Assembly: GCF_032999765.1 (NCBI RefSeq)
Contig: NZ_CP136051.1
Coordinates: 372,001 to 436,000 of the forward strand
Origin: Imperialibacter roseus
GTDB taxonomy: Bacteria; Bacteroidota; Bacteroidia; Cytophagales; Cyclobacteriaceae
Direction of reading: 5' to 3'
DNA length: 64,000 nt
Shown: positions 53,582 through 62,887 of the stretch, one piece after another
Layout of the letters: each line of letters begins with the position of its first letter
Position numbering within the stretch: position 1 is the first letter of the stretch
The notes under the pieces: generated by a model
What the model was told of the DNA's origin: nothing
Databases searched by the model: none
The model's input: only the letters and a program-made list of their open reading frames with translations
Made by a program: the position numbers and the translations under genes

Positions 53582-55561
53582 ATGAAAAAGTTTATACTCC
53601 CCTTTATTGCTCTGCTCCTTAGTGCAGGATTTCTGCAGGCGCAAAAGCTGTCTCTAAAAGTCGGCTCAGAAAATGTGTCGATGAAAATCGGCCAGTCGAT
53701 GCAGCTGGAAGCTGTGGTGGTAGATGCCGCCGGAAAAAAGGTAGCCGACCGTGACTTTATTTTCTATTCAAGAAACCAGCGTGCCTTGTCGGTGGTAGAC
53801 AGCACCGGAATGGCTACGGCCATCAGGCACGGAGAATATGGTGTGGTAGTGATAAGCCCGGGAGAGCCCATGCTCAGGGCGAATATTACCGTCAATATAG
53901 CGCCCGCACCTATAGCCAAGGTAGCTTTCGGGCCAATTCCCGACAAGATCTATGCCGGAGTGAACGTGCCACTTACGCTGATAGTTACGGATGAAGCCGG
54001 ATTTGAACGCCCGGAAGTCGCTGTCTCGCTGAAATCGTCGGATGAAAGCAAGGTCGCTGTTGCGCCGTTCTATAAAATAATTCCCCGTGAAAAAGGTAAA
54101 GTGACCCTGACGGCTTCAGTTGCTGGTGTGCAGGGAAAGCTGGACGTGAATGTATTGGAAAACCCCATTGCTAAAATCGATTTGAAAGCGGACATGACCG
54201 AAGGCAGATCGGGCGATGTATTTACACTGACTGCCGTTGCGATGGACAAAAGTGGAAATGTCGTCAAAGACGCACCTATCAACTATTCATTTACTGGTGA
54301 GTCGTACGATGTGTCTGCCGCTCCGTCGGGTTTAATGACAAAGGAAGGAAAGTTTGTAGCGGATCAGCCCGGGCTCTATGTGTTGAATGCTACCTGTGGC
54401 CCGGCTGCAGCTTCTGTCACTGTGAGCGCCAACAACCGCAATATTTCACGGAAAATCGACCTGGTAGGTCAGGGCTCTGTCAACAACAAGCACACATCCG
54501 ACTTCTGGATTTGGGAAGGTGTTGACGGAAAAGACTACGCCGTAACCGGCACATGGGGCGCCGATGGCACAGCCTACTTCTGGGACGTAACCAACCCAGC
54601 CAGCATGATGCTGATTGACTCTGTGAAAGTAGATGCCCGTACCGTGAACGATGTAAAAATTTCTGAAGACGGGAAAATCTGCGTGATCTCCAGAGAAGGT
54701 GCTTCCAACAGGAAAAACGGCCTGGTAATTATCGATGTGACCAACCCAAGGGATGCAAAAGTGATCTCAGAATTCTCTGAGAACCTGACCGGCGGTGTGC
54801 ACAATGTATTCATTTACAAGAAGCATGTTTATGCGCTGAGTGCAGGTAGAAAATACTACTCGATTAATATTGAAGACCCGACCAAGCCTAGAATTGTAGG
54901 TGAGTTTGAATTGGATACACCTGGTCACTCCATTCACGATGTGTGGGTGCATGATGGCATCGCTTATTCTTCCAACTGGGACGACGGCGTGCAACTGGTC
55001 GACGTGGGCAATGGCATTGCCGGTGGCTCTCCGTCGAACCCGGTGCAGTTTGCCAGCTATGCCTATCCAAGTGGGTCGAACCATGCTGCGTTTCCTTACA
55101 AAGACGAAAAGACGGGTAAATTCTACGTCATTCTCGGCGACGAGGAGTTTCCTTACGGACTTGACCCCGATGGCCGCAAGCCTGGCAGAGCGGCAGGATT
55201 CCTTCATATCATTGACTTCACAGACCTTAAAAACCCCAAAGAGGTGGCCTGGTTTCAGGTGCCGTTTGCCGGATCGCACAATTTCTGGATAGAGGGCGAT
55301 GTGCTGTATGCAGCCTTCTACAACGCAGGTGTGCGGGTGGTTGACTTGAGTGGGGAGCTGCTGGGCGATCTGAATCGTCAGGGCAGAGAGATTGCCTGGA
55401 TAGTGCCGGAAGATCCCGATGGTTACATAGCCAATGCGCCATTTACCTGGGGAGCGCAGCCGCACAAAGGCCACATTTTCTATTCCGACTGGAACAGTGG
55501 TTTGTGGTCGGCCAAGCTGAGGCCCGTTGTACCGGAGAATACCAAGATACAAACTAAGTAG
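53582..55561 (+). CDS. Secreted LVIVD-repeat propeller protein with Ig-like N-terminus
   Basis: A 659-residue protein from ATG 53582, where a signal peptide begins (MKKFILPFIALLLSAGFLQA). The first half (about 20-300) has Ig-like/BIG2 repeats (MKIGQSMQLEAVVVDAAGKK, VPLTLIVTDEAGFERPEVAV). The second half (about 310-650) is a propeller with LVIVD repeats (GLVIIDVTNPRDAKVISEFS, IEDPTKPRIVGEFELDTPGH, GFLHIIDFTDLKNPKEVAWF). It probably binds a ligand outside the cell; no enzyme motif seen. It runs 15 bp ahead of the YncE-like gene. Confidence 0.85.
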   Translation: MKKFILPFIALLLSAGFLQAQKLSLKVGSENVSMKIGQSMQLEAVVVDAAGKKVADRDFIFYSRNQRALSVVDSTGMATAIRHGEYGVVVISPGEPMLRANITVNIAPAPIAKVAFGPIPDKIYAGVNVPLTLIVTDEAGFERPEVAVSLKSSDESKVAVAPFYKIIPREKGKVTLTASVAGVQGKLDVNVLENPIAKIDLKADMTEGRSGDVFTLTAVAMDKSGNVVKDAPINYSFTGESYDVSAAPSGLMTKEGKFVADQPGLYVLNATCGPAAASVTVSANNRNISRKIDLVGQGSVNNKHTSDFWIWEGVDGKDYAVTGTWGADGTAYFWDVTNPASMMLIDSVKVDARTVNDVKISEDGKICVISREGASNRKNGLVIIDVTNPRDAKVISEFSENLTGGVHNVFIYKKHVYALSAGRKYYSINIEDPTKPRIVGEFELDTPGHSIHDVWVHDGIAYSSNWDDGVQLVDVGNGIAGGSPSNPVQFASYAYPSGSNHAAFPYKDEKTGKFYVILGDEEFPYGLDPDGRKPGRAAGFLHIIDFTDLKNPKEVAWFQVPFAGSHNFWIEGDVLYAAFYNAGVRVVDLSGELLGDLNRQGREIAWIVPEDPDGYIANAPFTWGAQPHKGHIFYSDWNSGLWSAKLRPVVPENTKIQTK

Positions 55562-55576
55562 GCTGACGCTTTGCAT

Positions 55577-56716
55577 ATGAATACTATGATCAAATCATTC
55601 TTGCTGTCGGCGGCCATCTTCTTCGGCTTCAGCGCAGGTGCGCAGAATTACTATGTGTATGTTACTGCTGAGTCGGAGGATGAAGTTGCGCTCATCAAAT
55701 TTGACGGAACGAAGGCCACAGTGGAAGAGACCATTGCCGTGGGCATCTGGCCCGCAGAAATTGAAGGGCCGCATGGTATCAATGTAAGCCCTGATGGAAA
55801 GTACTGGTACCTGTCTCTGGCACATGGTAATCCGTATGGTACGCTTTATAAGTTTTCCACTGAAACCAATCAGGTAGTCGACACTGTCAGGCTGGGGCTT
55901 TTCCCCGCCTCTTTGCAGGTGTCAAAAGCGACGGGCCTTTTGTACTGCGTGAACTTTGACCTGCATGGCGACATGGTGCCCAGCACGGTGTCGGTGGTGG
56001 ATCCGGAAGAAATGATCGAGATCGATCGCATAGAAACCGGAGTGATGCCTCATGGCTCAAGGATTTCAACTGATGGCCTGTATCACTATTCGGTGGGCAT
56101 GATGTCTGGCGAACTTTTTGAGATTTCGACAACCAAGTTGAAAGTAACCAGAAAGCTCAATCTGGATGGCAAGGAGGAGGAGCCGGCAATGGCCAGCATG
56201 GGTGGGATGGACCACAGTGCCATGGATCATTCAAAGATGGATCATTCGATGATGGGAGCTAGCAAACCGATGTATCATAGCGCTGTTAAGCCTACCTGGG
56301 CCATTCCTCATCCCACAGAAAGAAAAGTGTATGTGGCTGGCAATGGCTCAGATGAGATATTGGAGGTGGACCTCGACAAATGGGCGATCACCAACCGTTT
56401 CAAAACGGGCAAGGCGCCTTACAATGTGGACGTGTCGCCGGACGGCCGTTGGCTGGTGGCCACCTACAAAGGGAGCGCCGAAACAGGTGTGTGGGACTTG
56501 AAGAAAGCGAAAGAAACCGCCAGAATAAAGAACACCCGCAAAGTGTCGCATGGCGTGTCCATTTCATCCGATAGCAAGTACGCTTTCGTTTCTGTAGAAG
56601 GAATTGGCGGTGAGCCTGGCACCATGGATGTGATCGATATCAAAAAAGGGACAAAAGTAGCTTCTGTCGACATGGGCAAGCAGGCCGGTGGAATTATTTT
56701 TTGGAAGATGGAATAG
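55577..56716 (+). CDS. YncE-like propeller protein with Met/His-rich insertion
   Basis: A 379-residue protein from ATG 55577; a later ATG at 55586 also gives a signal peptide (MIKSFLLSAAIFFGFSAGAQ). Seven YVTN-type blades (GPHGINVSPDGKYWYLSLAH, ETGVMPHGSRISTDGLYHYS, PYNVDVSPDGRWLVATYKGS). About residues 212-235 insert a Met/His-rich segment (MDHSAMDHSKMDHSMM), which resembles copper-binding segments. It follows the LVIVD gene after 15 bp and ends at a good terminator. Confidence 0.87.
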   Translation: MNTMIKSFLLSAAIFFGFSAGAQNYYVYVTAESEDEVALIKFDGTKATVEETIAVGIWPAEIEGPHGINVSPDGKYWYLSLAHGNPYGTLYKFSTETNQVVDTVRLGLFPASLQVSKATGLLYCVNFDLHGDMVPSTVSVVDPEEMIEIDRIETGVMPHGSRISTDGLYHYSVGMMSGELFEISTTKLKVTRKLNLDGKEEEPAMASMGGMDHSAMDHSKMDHSMMGASKPMYHSAVKPTWAIPHPTERKVYVAGNGSDEILEVDLDKWAITNRFKTGKAPYNVDVSPDGRWLVATYKGSAETGVWDLKKAKETARIKNTRKVSHGVSISSDSKYAFVSVEGIGGEPGTMDVIDIKKGTKVASVDMGKQAGGIIFWKME

Positions 56717-56740
56717 CTTTACATCGATTAAAGAGTTCAG

Positions 56741-56767
56741 AAGGATCAGGAGACTGATCCTTTTTTT
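56741..56767 (+). terminator. Terminator after the two propeller genes
   Basis: AAGGATCAG (56741-56749) pairs perfectly with CTGATCCTT (56754-56762) around a GAGA tetraloop, and the T-run continues to 56767. Confidence 0.9.
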
Positions 56768-56898
56768 GTAGCTACCCAGCCTGTTTACGCTATGGTGGTT
56801 TTAACCAAAATGCTTCACTATCTTTATCAACCGGGTTATTAAGCGAAACCATTGTAATCCGGTAACAAAACATATCCAACAAAACTACTCTAGCTACT

Positions 56899-58173
56899 AT
56901 GAAAGCCATCAAATACCTTTTCGCCATACCTCTCCTGTACTTTTTAGCTTGCAGCACGCCTAAGGAAGAGTCAGGTGTGGTTGCCAACAATGAAACAGCC
57001 AGGGCCAGACTTGATTCGACGCTCAACAGCATGATTGAAACAGGTATGGTGGCGGGCGCTTCAGCATTGATTTTCGAGAAAGGCAAGGAGGCCTACTTTA
57101 ATGCCTATGGCTATGCAGATCGGGAGGGCAAAGTGCCGATGGACAGAAATACCATCGCTATCATTTACTCAATGACCAAACCTGTTACTGGCGCTGCGCT
57201 GATGACCCTTTACGACAAAGGCGCTTTCCAACTCGACGAGCCTCTGTCGAAATACGCACCGGAGTTTGCCGACATGAAGGTGTTTGCAGGGATTGACTCT
57301 GTTTCAGGAGAAATGATACTGGAGCCACTGGATCGTCCGATTACTATCAGAGACATTACCCGTCACACAGCAGGCTTTGCCAATAATCCGAATATGCCTG
57401 GCCTGGGTGATGTGTTGAGGGCAGTTGATCCTGCCAACAGAGAGAACACCCTCGTGCAGATGGCAGAAAAGATGGGTGCCATACCATTGATGTTTCAACC
57501 GGGCACCCAGTGGGCTTACGGTCCTTCTGTAGACGTGCAGGCTTTTCTGGTAGAACGACTATCGGGCATGCCCTATGGTGAATACGTGAAGAAGAACGTG
57601 CTTGATCCTTTGAAGATGACCGAAACCCGCTATTTCGTACCTGAGGGCGATCGCAGCCGGATGTCGGCCATATACAGAAGAAATGAGGATGGTACGCTCA
57701 CTCAGCTGCCCGATTCGTCCGCCCATTCTTTCAATATCAACCACTGGGCGCTTACCCCGGGAGGCTTTGGCCTTACCTCTACCGTGGACGACTACATGCG
57801 GTTGGCTCAGATGTATGTGAATGAGGGTACGCTGGATGGCGCAGCTATTCTAAAGCCCGAAACGGTAAAGCTCATGGCAACTAATCACCTGGATGAAAAT
57901 ATCAAAGAGCGCATGTGGCTGCCAAGCAAAGGACAGGTCGGCTTTGGGATTGACTTTGCTGTGAGGCTGCGCCCGCCAGCATCAGCTGATGAGAACCATG
58001 GCATCGTAGGCGAGTTTTTCTGGGATGGCGCTGCCAGCACCTTGTTTTGGGTGGATCCGGCGAACGACCTGACAGCAGTGCTGTTCGTGCAGATCATGCC
58101 CTTTGCTGGTCAGGTGCACAAGAAGTTTAGGGATGCGGTGTATGGGCCGTATGTGCCTGAGAATGTGAAGTAA
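56899..58173 (+). CDS. Class C beta-lactamase-type serine hydrolase lipoprotein
   Basis: A 424-residue protein with a lipoprotein signal (MKAIKYLFAIPLLYFLACST, Cys 18). The SxxK motif is SMTK (Ser91, Lys94) in IAIIYSMTKPVTGAALMTLY. The Tyr motif is YGPS (Tyr207). The third motif in the C-terminal part is HGIVGEFFWDGAASTLFWVD. The fold matches class C beta-lactamases, esterases and D-peptidases; without testing, antibiotic hydrolysis cannot be claimed. Its neighbour BlaI/BlaR1 pair is usually linked to such genes, but a terminator lies between them. Confidence 0.9.
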   Translation: MKAIKYLFAIPLLYFLACSTPKEESGVVANNETARARLDSTLNSMIETGMVAGASALIFEKGKEAYFNAYGYADREGKVPMDRNTIAIIYSMTKPVTGAALMTLYDKGAFQLDEPLSKYAPEFADMKVFAGIDSVSGEMILEPLDRPITIRDITRHTAGFANNPNMPGLGDVLRAVDPANRENTLVQMAEKMGAIPLMFQPGTQWAYGPSVDVQAFLVERLSGMPYGEYVKKNVLDPLKMTETRYFVPEGDRSRMSAIYRRNEDGTLTQLPDSSAHSFNINHWALTPGGFGLTSTVDDYMRLAQMYVNEGTLDGAAILKPETVKLMATNHLDENIKERMWLPSKGQVGFGIDFAVRLRPPASADENHGIVGEFFWDGAASTLFWVDPANDLTAVLFVQIMPFAGQVHKKFRDAVYGPYVPENVK

Positions 58174-58198
58174 ACATATCAATTTAGGCGACATTATT

Positions 58199-58246
58199 TA
58201 TCCCCCAGGTCGACTTTTACGAGGTTGGCCTGGGGGATATCTTTTT
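58199..58246 (+). terminator. Terminator after the serine hydrolase gene
   Basis: TATCCCCCAGG (58199-58209) pairs perfectly with CCTGGGGGATA (58229-58239), followed by TCTTTTTG. Confidence 0.85.
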
Positions 58247-58279
58247 GAAGGGCCGTTGCGTTGGGATGACTTTTTGTAC

Positions 58280-58321
58280 TCTACACTTGTAGAATAGAAA
58301 AGTTTCTCTACATTTGTAGAG
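58280..58321 (+). promoter_or_regulatory. Two BlaI-type operators on the blaI promoter
   Basis: TCTACACTTGTAGA (58280-58293) and CTCTACATTTGTAGAG (58306-58321) both hold a TACAnnTGTA dyad, centres 27 bp apart. The promoter's TTG (58287-58289) lies in the first dyad and its -7 box TACATTTG (58309-58316) in the second, with 19 bp between. A bound repressor would cover both boxes. The blaI start codon is about 29 bp downstream. Confidence 0.8.
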
Positions 58322-58349
58322 CAGTGTAAATAACCAAAGCGCATCATAG

Positions 58350-58721
58350 ATGAAGTTGTCACAAAAGGAAGAGGAATTGATGAATTACATATGGCAAGCC
58401 GACGAAACCTATATGAAGGACCTGATCGATGCTTACCCGGAGCCAAAGCCTGCAGTAACTACCATTGCCACACTGCTGAAGAGGCTGACTAACAAAGGAG
58501 CCATTGGGTTTCGGGCCAAAGGTCATTCAAGGGCTTATTACCCGCTGATAGCCAAGTCCGACTATTCTACCTCTTATGTCAAAAACATGATAACTACTTT
58601 CTTTCAGGGGTCGTCGGGGAGGTTTGCTTCCTTTTTTACAAAGAACATCAAGCTGAGCAAAGAGGAACTGCTCGAGCTTCGTGATATGATTGATGATCAA
58701 CTTAAAGCATCAGACAAATGA
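58350..58721 (+). CDS. blaI: BlaI/MecI-family transcriptional repressor
   Basis: A 123-residue protein with a winged-helix domain (MKLSQKEEELMNYIWQADET, then PKPAVTTIATLLKRLTNKGA and IGFRAKGHSRAYYPLIAKSD) and a helical C-terminal dimerisation part (ELLELRDMIDDQLKASDK). The repressor would sit on the two upstream dyads; BlaR1-type proteases cleave BlaI to relieve repression. Stop overlaps the next gene by 4 nt (ATGA). Confidence 0.93.
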   Translation: MKLSQKEEELMNYIWQADETYMKDLIDAYPEPKPAVTTIATLLKRLTNKGAIGFRAKGHSRAYYPLIAKSDYSTSYVKNMITTFFQGSSGRFASFFTKNIKLSKEELLELRDMIDDQLKASDK

Positions 58722-59794
58722 TTATTTACGTCATCCGCTTCAGTTTGTCTTTGGCTATTGTCTACGTGTTCTACAAAGCTTTTTTTGAGAACGAAAAGGG
58801 GCACGGCTTCAAAAGACTGGTGCTGCTGGGTGGCCTGGCGACGTCGCTGGTGGTGCCGCTTGTTTCAATCGACACATCGGAAAGTATTAAAAGTACCATT
58901 ACAGCTGTTGAACCCTATGTGCCAACGAATTATTTCTTTTGGGAGTGGTTGGCCGGAGCTGTGTATCTGTTGGTGGTAGCTGTGCTGCTGGTGCGTTTTG
59001 GCGTGGATATTTACCGCTTCCTAAGGAAAGCTGCTGGACATGAACAGCGCAGGTACGGCCGGGCAACGGTGGTGCTTCTAATGGAGGACACCACGCCGTA
59101 TTCCTTCCTTCATTATATTTTCATCAACAAGGCGCAGTTTGAAGCCATCCCGCCGGAACTGCTAAAGCACGAGCTGGCTCATGTGCAGCAGTGGCATACG
59201 CTCGATATCTTCCTGGTGGAACTGGTGAAAGTGCTCGTTTGGATCAACCCAATGGTGGGGTGGTACAAAAAGGCGATGCAGCTCAATCATGAGTTTCTGG
59301 CCGATGGTGATGTGCTCAGAACGCACGATACCCGCCACTATCAGAACATTCTGCTGAGCTATCTTGATGGCCGACGACCATTGAACATGGTCAGCGGTTT
59401 CAATTTTTCTCCAACGAAACAGCGATTCCAAATGATGACAAGGGGAAAAAGCAGTATGTACGCACTGAAGCAAGTGTTCATTGTTCCGTTGCTGGCAGTC
59501 ATTTTGATCTCCTGTTCCGATAATCCGGGCGTGTCGGGCAAAGAGATGCTGTATTACTGGCGCTACACAGCTGGCATGCAGGAGATACTCGAAACGGGCG
59601 AAATGAGCAAAAAGGACCTGAAGGAGGGGGTTTTGTTGCCCATAGAAACAAAAGGGCAATACGACACGCTTATGGCCATCTATAAAAACATGAGCAACGG
59701 ACAGCGGACATCAGTCTATAAGCTTCCCGCTTACCTTGAGCCACTCACCGACGGAGACTGGCAGCAAATGAAACAGAGCATGCAGCCTCAGTAA
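58718..59794 (+). CDS. blaR1: BlaR1-like M56 membrane metallopeptidase
   Basis: A 358-residue protein with four membrane segments (about residues 4-22, 31-50, 74-97 and 248-266). The cytoplasmic zinc-peptidase loop has HELAHVQQWH, with His151, Glu152 and His155, and NHEFLADGDV as the later ligand motif. It is shorter than classical BlaR1 (about 585-600 residues) and lacks the C-terminal penicillin-binding sensor; the C-terminal about 95 residues are unlike it. It may sense another signal. Start overlaps blaI by 4 nt. Confidence 0.88.
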   Translation: MIIYVIRFSLSLAIVYVFYKAFFENEKGHGFKRLVLLGGLATSLVVPLVSIDTSESIKSTITAVEPYVPTNYFFWEWLAGAVYLLVVAVLLVRFGVDIYRFLRKAAGHEQRRYGRATVVLLMEDTTPYSFLHYIFINKAQFEAIPPELLKHELAHVQQWHTLDIFLVELVKVLVWINPMVGWYKKAMQLNHEFLADGDVLRTHDTRHYQNILLSYLDGRRPLNMVSGFNFSPTKQRFQMMTRGKSSMYALKQVFIVPLLAVILISCSDNPGVSGKEMLYYWRYTAGMQEILETGEMSKKDLKEGVLLPIETKGQYDTLMAIYKNMSNGQRTSVYKLPAYLEPLTDGDWQQMKQSMQPQ

Positions 59795-59830
59795 ATCAAA
59801 TCTTATTACTACATCCAATTTTTCCATCAT

Positions 59831-61099
59831 ATGAACTATCATGGCGTGAACAACTATGCAAAAATTTTCCTGGCGCTGGCCGGCCTGGTCATCAGCGTCC
59901 ACACCGCCAGCAGCCAAGCGCAGCCGTCTTCTTACCTGCTACAGCTGGGGATGAAAGACAGCGTCTATTCGAAAGTCTTGAAAGAGCAGAGAGATTTCTG
60001 GGTGCAGCTCCCTGAAGGCTTCAACCCGGAAAGCAAGACGGCTTACCCAGTCATTTATCTATTGGACGGCGGTGCGCAGTTGGGTGCGCTGGCGGCTGTG
60101 TATAGCTACTACACGGGCCACCACCTGCCCGACATGATTCTGGTGGGTATTTCCAACCGCACCAACCGCACCCGGGACCTGACCACTTCTGAAGTCAAGT
60201 TTCGGAACGGGGGCGAAGTGAGAGAGGCCACCGGCGGTGCTGAAGCCTTCACCCGTTTCCTGGAAACAGAGCTCATTCCCTATGTGGACGACAAGTACCC
60301 AGCCTCACCGTTCAGGACGCTGATCGGGCATTCTTACGGCGGCCTGTTCACCATCAACACGCTGGTTAACCACACCGAATTATTTGACAACTATGTCGCC
60401 ATTGACCCGAGCCTTGACTGGGACGACCAAAAGCTTATGAAAGAAGCGAAGGAAGCGCTAAAAAGTCGGCAGTTCCAGAGAAAATCGCTTTTTGTGGCAT
60501 TAGGCGCTGGTCAGCTACACATGCTTGATGAATCAGTCACCCTTGATAACGTGATGCAGGACACATCGGAATATAGCCTGTTCGGCCGTTCTATCATTGA
60601 ATTTTCCAGGTTCGCAGAAAGCCAGCAACAAAACGGACTTTCCTTTTCGTGGAAGACGTATCCCGATGACTATCATTGGACTGTGCCGCTGCCCGCTTTG
60701 CGTGATGGGCTCATCAGGCAGTTTGAGTGGTACCAGCTTCAGTCGCCCACAAAATACAGCAGCCCTGACACAACTTTGGATGAATTGCTCACATTAATCA
60801 AACAGCGGGAGAAAGTGCTGAAGGCTCACTTTGGTTATTCGTACCCAGCCATGCCGGAGGAGCTTTTTAACCAGGCAGGCTACATGTATCTGCAAATGGG
60901 GCAGGTGGTGAAATCAGAGGTGTTTTTCAAAATGGGAATCGAGTATTACCCGGGAAGCCCCAATGCCTACGACTCAATGGCTGATTATTATGAGTCGCAA
61001 AGCGACTATGCCAATGCACTGGCTAACGTGACAAAAGCTTTTGAGCTTAGCGGGGATGAGTACTATGCTGAGAGGATGAAAAGGCTAGAGAAGAAGTAG
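59831..61099 (+). CDS. Secreted alpha/beta hydrolase (esterase-like) with TPR-like tail
   Basis: A 422-residue protein with a signal peptide (about residues 1-32). The esterase domain (PF00756 type) has FWVQLPEGFNPESKTAYPVI, YLLDGGAQLGALAAVYSYYT and the nucleophile elbow LIGHSYGGLF (GHSYGG), so the catalytic Ser is intact. The tail (about 330-422, EELFNQAGYMYLQMGQVVKS) is TPR-like. It parallels the gene at 14056, which carries Glu in place of Ser. It begins 36 bp after blaR1 and may be the target of that repressor. Confidence 0.87.
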   Translation: MNYHGVNNYAKIFLALAGLVISVHTASSQAQPSSYLLQLGMKDSVYSKVLKEQRDFWVQLPEGFNPESKTAYPVIYLLDGGAQLGALAAVYSYYTGHHLPDMILVGISNRTNRTRDLTTSEVKFRNGGEVREATGGAEAFTRFLETELIPYVDDKYPASPFRTLIGHSYGGLFTINTLVNHTELFDNYVAIDPSLDWDDQKLMKEAKEALKSRQFQRKSLFVALGAGQLHMLDESVTLDNVMQDTSEYSLFGRSIIEFSRFAESQQQNGLSFSWKTYPDDYHWTVPLPALRDGLIRQFEWYQLQSPTKYSSPDTTLDELLTLIKQREKVLKAHFGYSYPAMPEELFNQAGYMYLQMGQVVKSEVFFKMGIEYYPGSPNAYDSMADYYESQSDYANALANVTKAFELSGDEYYAERMKRLEKK

Positions 61100-61130
61100 C
61101 TGTTGGCGATGAAAAACCTTGTTGGGTGGG

Positions 61131-61460
61131 TTAGCTTGCTAGCCCCAATCCACCCACTACTTCCCAAACAATGCCCTTCTCAGGCATCCCGTCCAGCAGC
61201 GGCATGGCCCTGGCTATGGCGGCTCTCACACTTTCCAGCTTCAACGAGTTAGCATGATCCTCTTTTGTTTCCCAGACTTCAGATATGAGGATGAGCTCCT
61301 CGTTGTCCGGGTCTTTGCCGATAAGGTATTGCAGGCAACCCGGCATGGGGCTGTCAGTCTGTGCATTTTCCATTAGAATGGCGATGAGTTCATCGCCTTT
61401 GCCTGGCTTGGCCTTCAGCTTTCCGAATAAGTCGTATTTGGTGTTGGTTTCAGCTGTCAT
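61131..61460 (-). CDS. ABM-domain putative quinol monooxygenase
   Basis: A 109-residue protein from ATG 61460; an in-frame ATG 13 codons upstream is less likely. The antibiotic biosynthesis monooxygenase fold has KYDLFGKLKAKPGKGDELIA, PGCLQYLIGKDPDNEELILI and SEVWETKEDHANSLKLESVR. It is a ferredoxin-like dimer; substrate unknown. It lies 2 bp after the glutaminyl cyclase stop, so the two are probably one unit. Confidence 0.85.
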   Translation of the reverse strand: MTAETNTKYDLFGKLKAKPGKGDELIAILMENAQTDSPMPGCLQYLIGKDPDNEELILISEVWETKEDHANSLKLESVRAAIARAMPLLDGMPEKGIVWEVVGGLGLAS

Positions 61461-61462
61461 GT

Positions 61463-62242
61463 TTATTCTTCCAGTTTTAGTGCATAGATAGTAGGCCAAT
61501 ACTTACCTGTTACCAGCAACGACTTGGTGCCCTCATACCAGGCAATGCCGTTGAGTACATCCACTTGTGGATTCTTCAATTTGGCCTGCTCGGCCAGGGC
61601 AGAGAGGTCGAGAACGCCTACTACCTCACCATCGGCAGGATCAATTTTCACAATGGAATTGGTTTGCCAGATATTGGCGAAGATATATCCGTTCACGTAT
61701 TCCAATTCGTTGATCATGGTTACCGGCTGGCCCTGGTAGGTAACAGGAAGTGTTTTCGTGACTTTGAGGGATGCAGTGTCAAGATAAAACAGGCTGCTTT
61801 TACCATCACTCATAATCAGGTTTTTGCCATCGTGGGTAAGCCCCCAGCCCTCTGTTTCATAGGTGAACTCATTCACTTTTTCGAACGTGTTCAGGTCGTA
61901 AACAAAGCCCTGCTTGTTTTTCCATGTGAGCTGATACACTTTGTTGTTCAGGATAGTAATTCCCTCACCGAAGTACTCTTCAGCCAAATCTACCTTCTTT
62001 TCCGGCTTGCCTGTTTTGATATTAAGTACGCCAAACCAGGAGCGGCCTTCCTCGCCGGTGCTTTCATACAGCTTGCCATTGTGCACGACAAATCCTTCGG
62101 TGAAGGAGCCGGTGTCATGAGGTAATTGGCTGTGGATTTTAAAGTCTATTCTATCCGACGTAGCTTCTTCCTTTTTTTCGGTTGAAGTACAGGCCGCTGC
62201 CAACACGGTAATGATAAGCCAGGAAAAGCTTTTATAAGTCAT
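61463..62242 (-). CDS. Glutaminyl-peptide cyclotransferase
   Basis: A 259-residue lipoprotein (signal MTYKSFSWLIITVLAAACTS, Cys 18). It belongs to the plant-type/PF05096 glutaminyl cyclase family, a five-bladed propeller: HDTGSFTEGFVVHNGKLYES, KPEKKVDLAEEYFGEGITIL, EGWGLTHDGKNLIMSDGKSS, INELEYVNGYIFANIWQTNS and VLNGIAWYEGTKSLLVTGKY. It cyclises N-terminal Gln to pyroglutamate on exported proteins. T9SS organisms commonly use it on mature secreted proteins. Confidence 0.9.
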   Translation of the reverse strand: MTYKSFSWLIITVLAAACTSTEKKEEATSDRIDFKIHSQLPHDTGSFTEGFVVHNGKLYESTGEEGRSWFGVLNIKTGKPEKKVDLAEEYFGEGITILNNKVYQLTWKNKQGFVYDLNTFEKVNEFTYETEGWGLTHDGKNLIMSDGKSSLFYLDTASLKVTKTLPVTYQGQPVTMINELEYVNGYIFANIWQTNSIVKIDPADGEVVGVLDLSALAEQAKLKNPQVDVLNGIAWYEGTKSLLVTGKYWPTIYALKLEE

Positions 62243-62353
62243 ATTGTACAGTCTACTTTTCCTGGCAATTTAATTACTTTACTTTCTCTATTAGAAAAAT
62301 AGACTCAACTTTCCTGAGAACAGCTACTGAATGAACAACAAACGATCTTACAG

Positions 62354-62764
62354 TTACTTTGCTGTAATCGGCGCCTTTTTCGACCTTCCCCAACCCACAA
62401 AGAAGGCCAATGCCATAAAGACCAGATTAAAGGCAATGCCGGAGTATTCGCCTCTGCTGGCATGAAACAAGGCAGCCAGCAGCATGACGATGACCAGGCC
62501 CCAGCCAGCGTAGGCTGTGAGTATCGGCTTGATACGGGTGAGGGCAGGAAGGATTAAACCCAACGCTGCAGCCAGCTCAGAAGCGCCGATGAAACGGACA
62601 AGTGCGGCCGGTATGTCGCCGGGCCACACCATCTGGGCAGCCAGATCGGGAATAGGTGTGGTAAGTTTCATAAAACCAGCCATGCCGAAAGCTAGTGCAA
62701 GAATGACTTGTACCACCCACAGTATGATGTGGAGCACTTTTGATTGTTTTTGTTCTGTAACCAT
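62354..62764 (-). CDS. DoxX-family membrane protein
   Basis: A 136-residue protein with four helices (about 12-30, 52-70, 78-98 and 108-126). VQVILALAFGMAGFMKLTTP and VRFIGASELAAALGLILPAL are the DoxX-like signature. Role unknown; possibly linked to redox or stress. It shares a strand with the SRPBCC gene upstream (123-bp gap). Confidence 0.85.
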   Translation of the reverse strand: MVTEQKQSKVLHIILWVVQVILALAFGMAGFMKLTTPIPDLAAQMVWPGDIPAALVRFIGASELAAALGLILPALTRIKPILTAYAGWGLVIVMLLAALFHASRGEYSGIAFNLVFMALAFFVGWGRSKKAPITAK

Positions 62765-62887
62765 AATGTTTTGATGGATGTCTTGTTATTGAATGTACAT
62801 ACATCTAAGATCAAAAGCGGCCTTCTAAAAGGCTTACTTATACTATACTTCAGGATAGTATGGCTTCAATTGTCAAAAAAGGACAAT

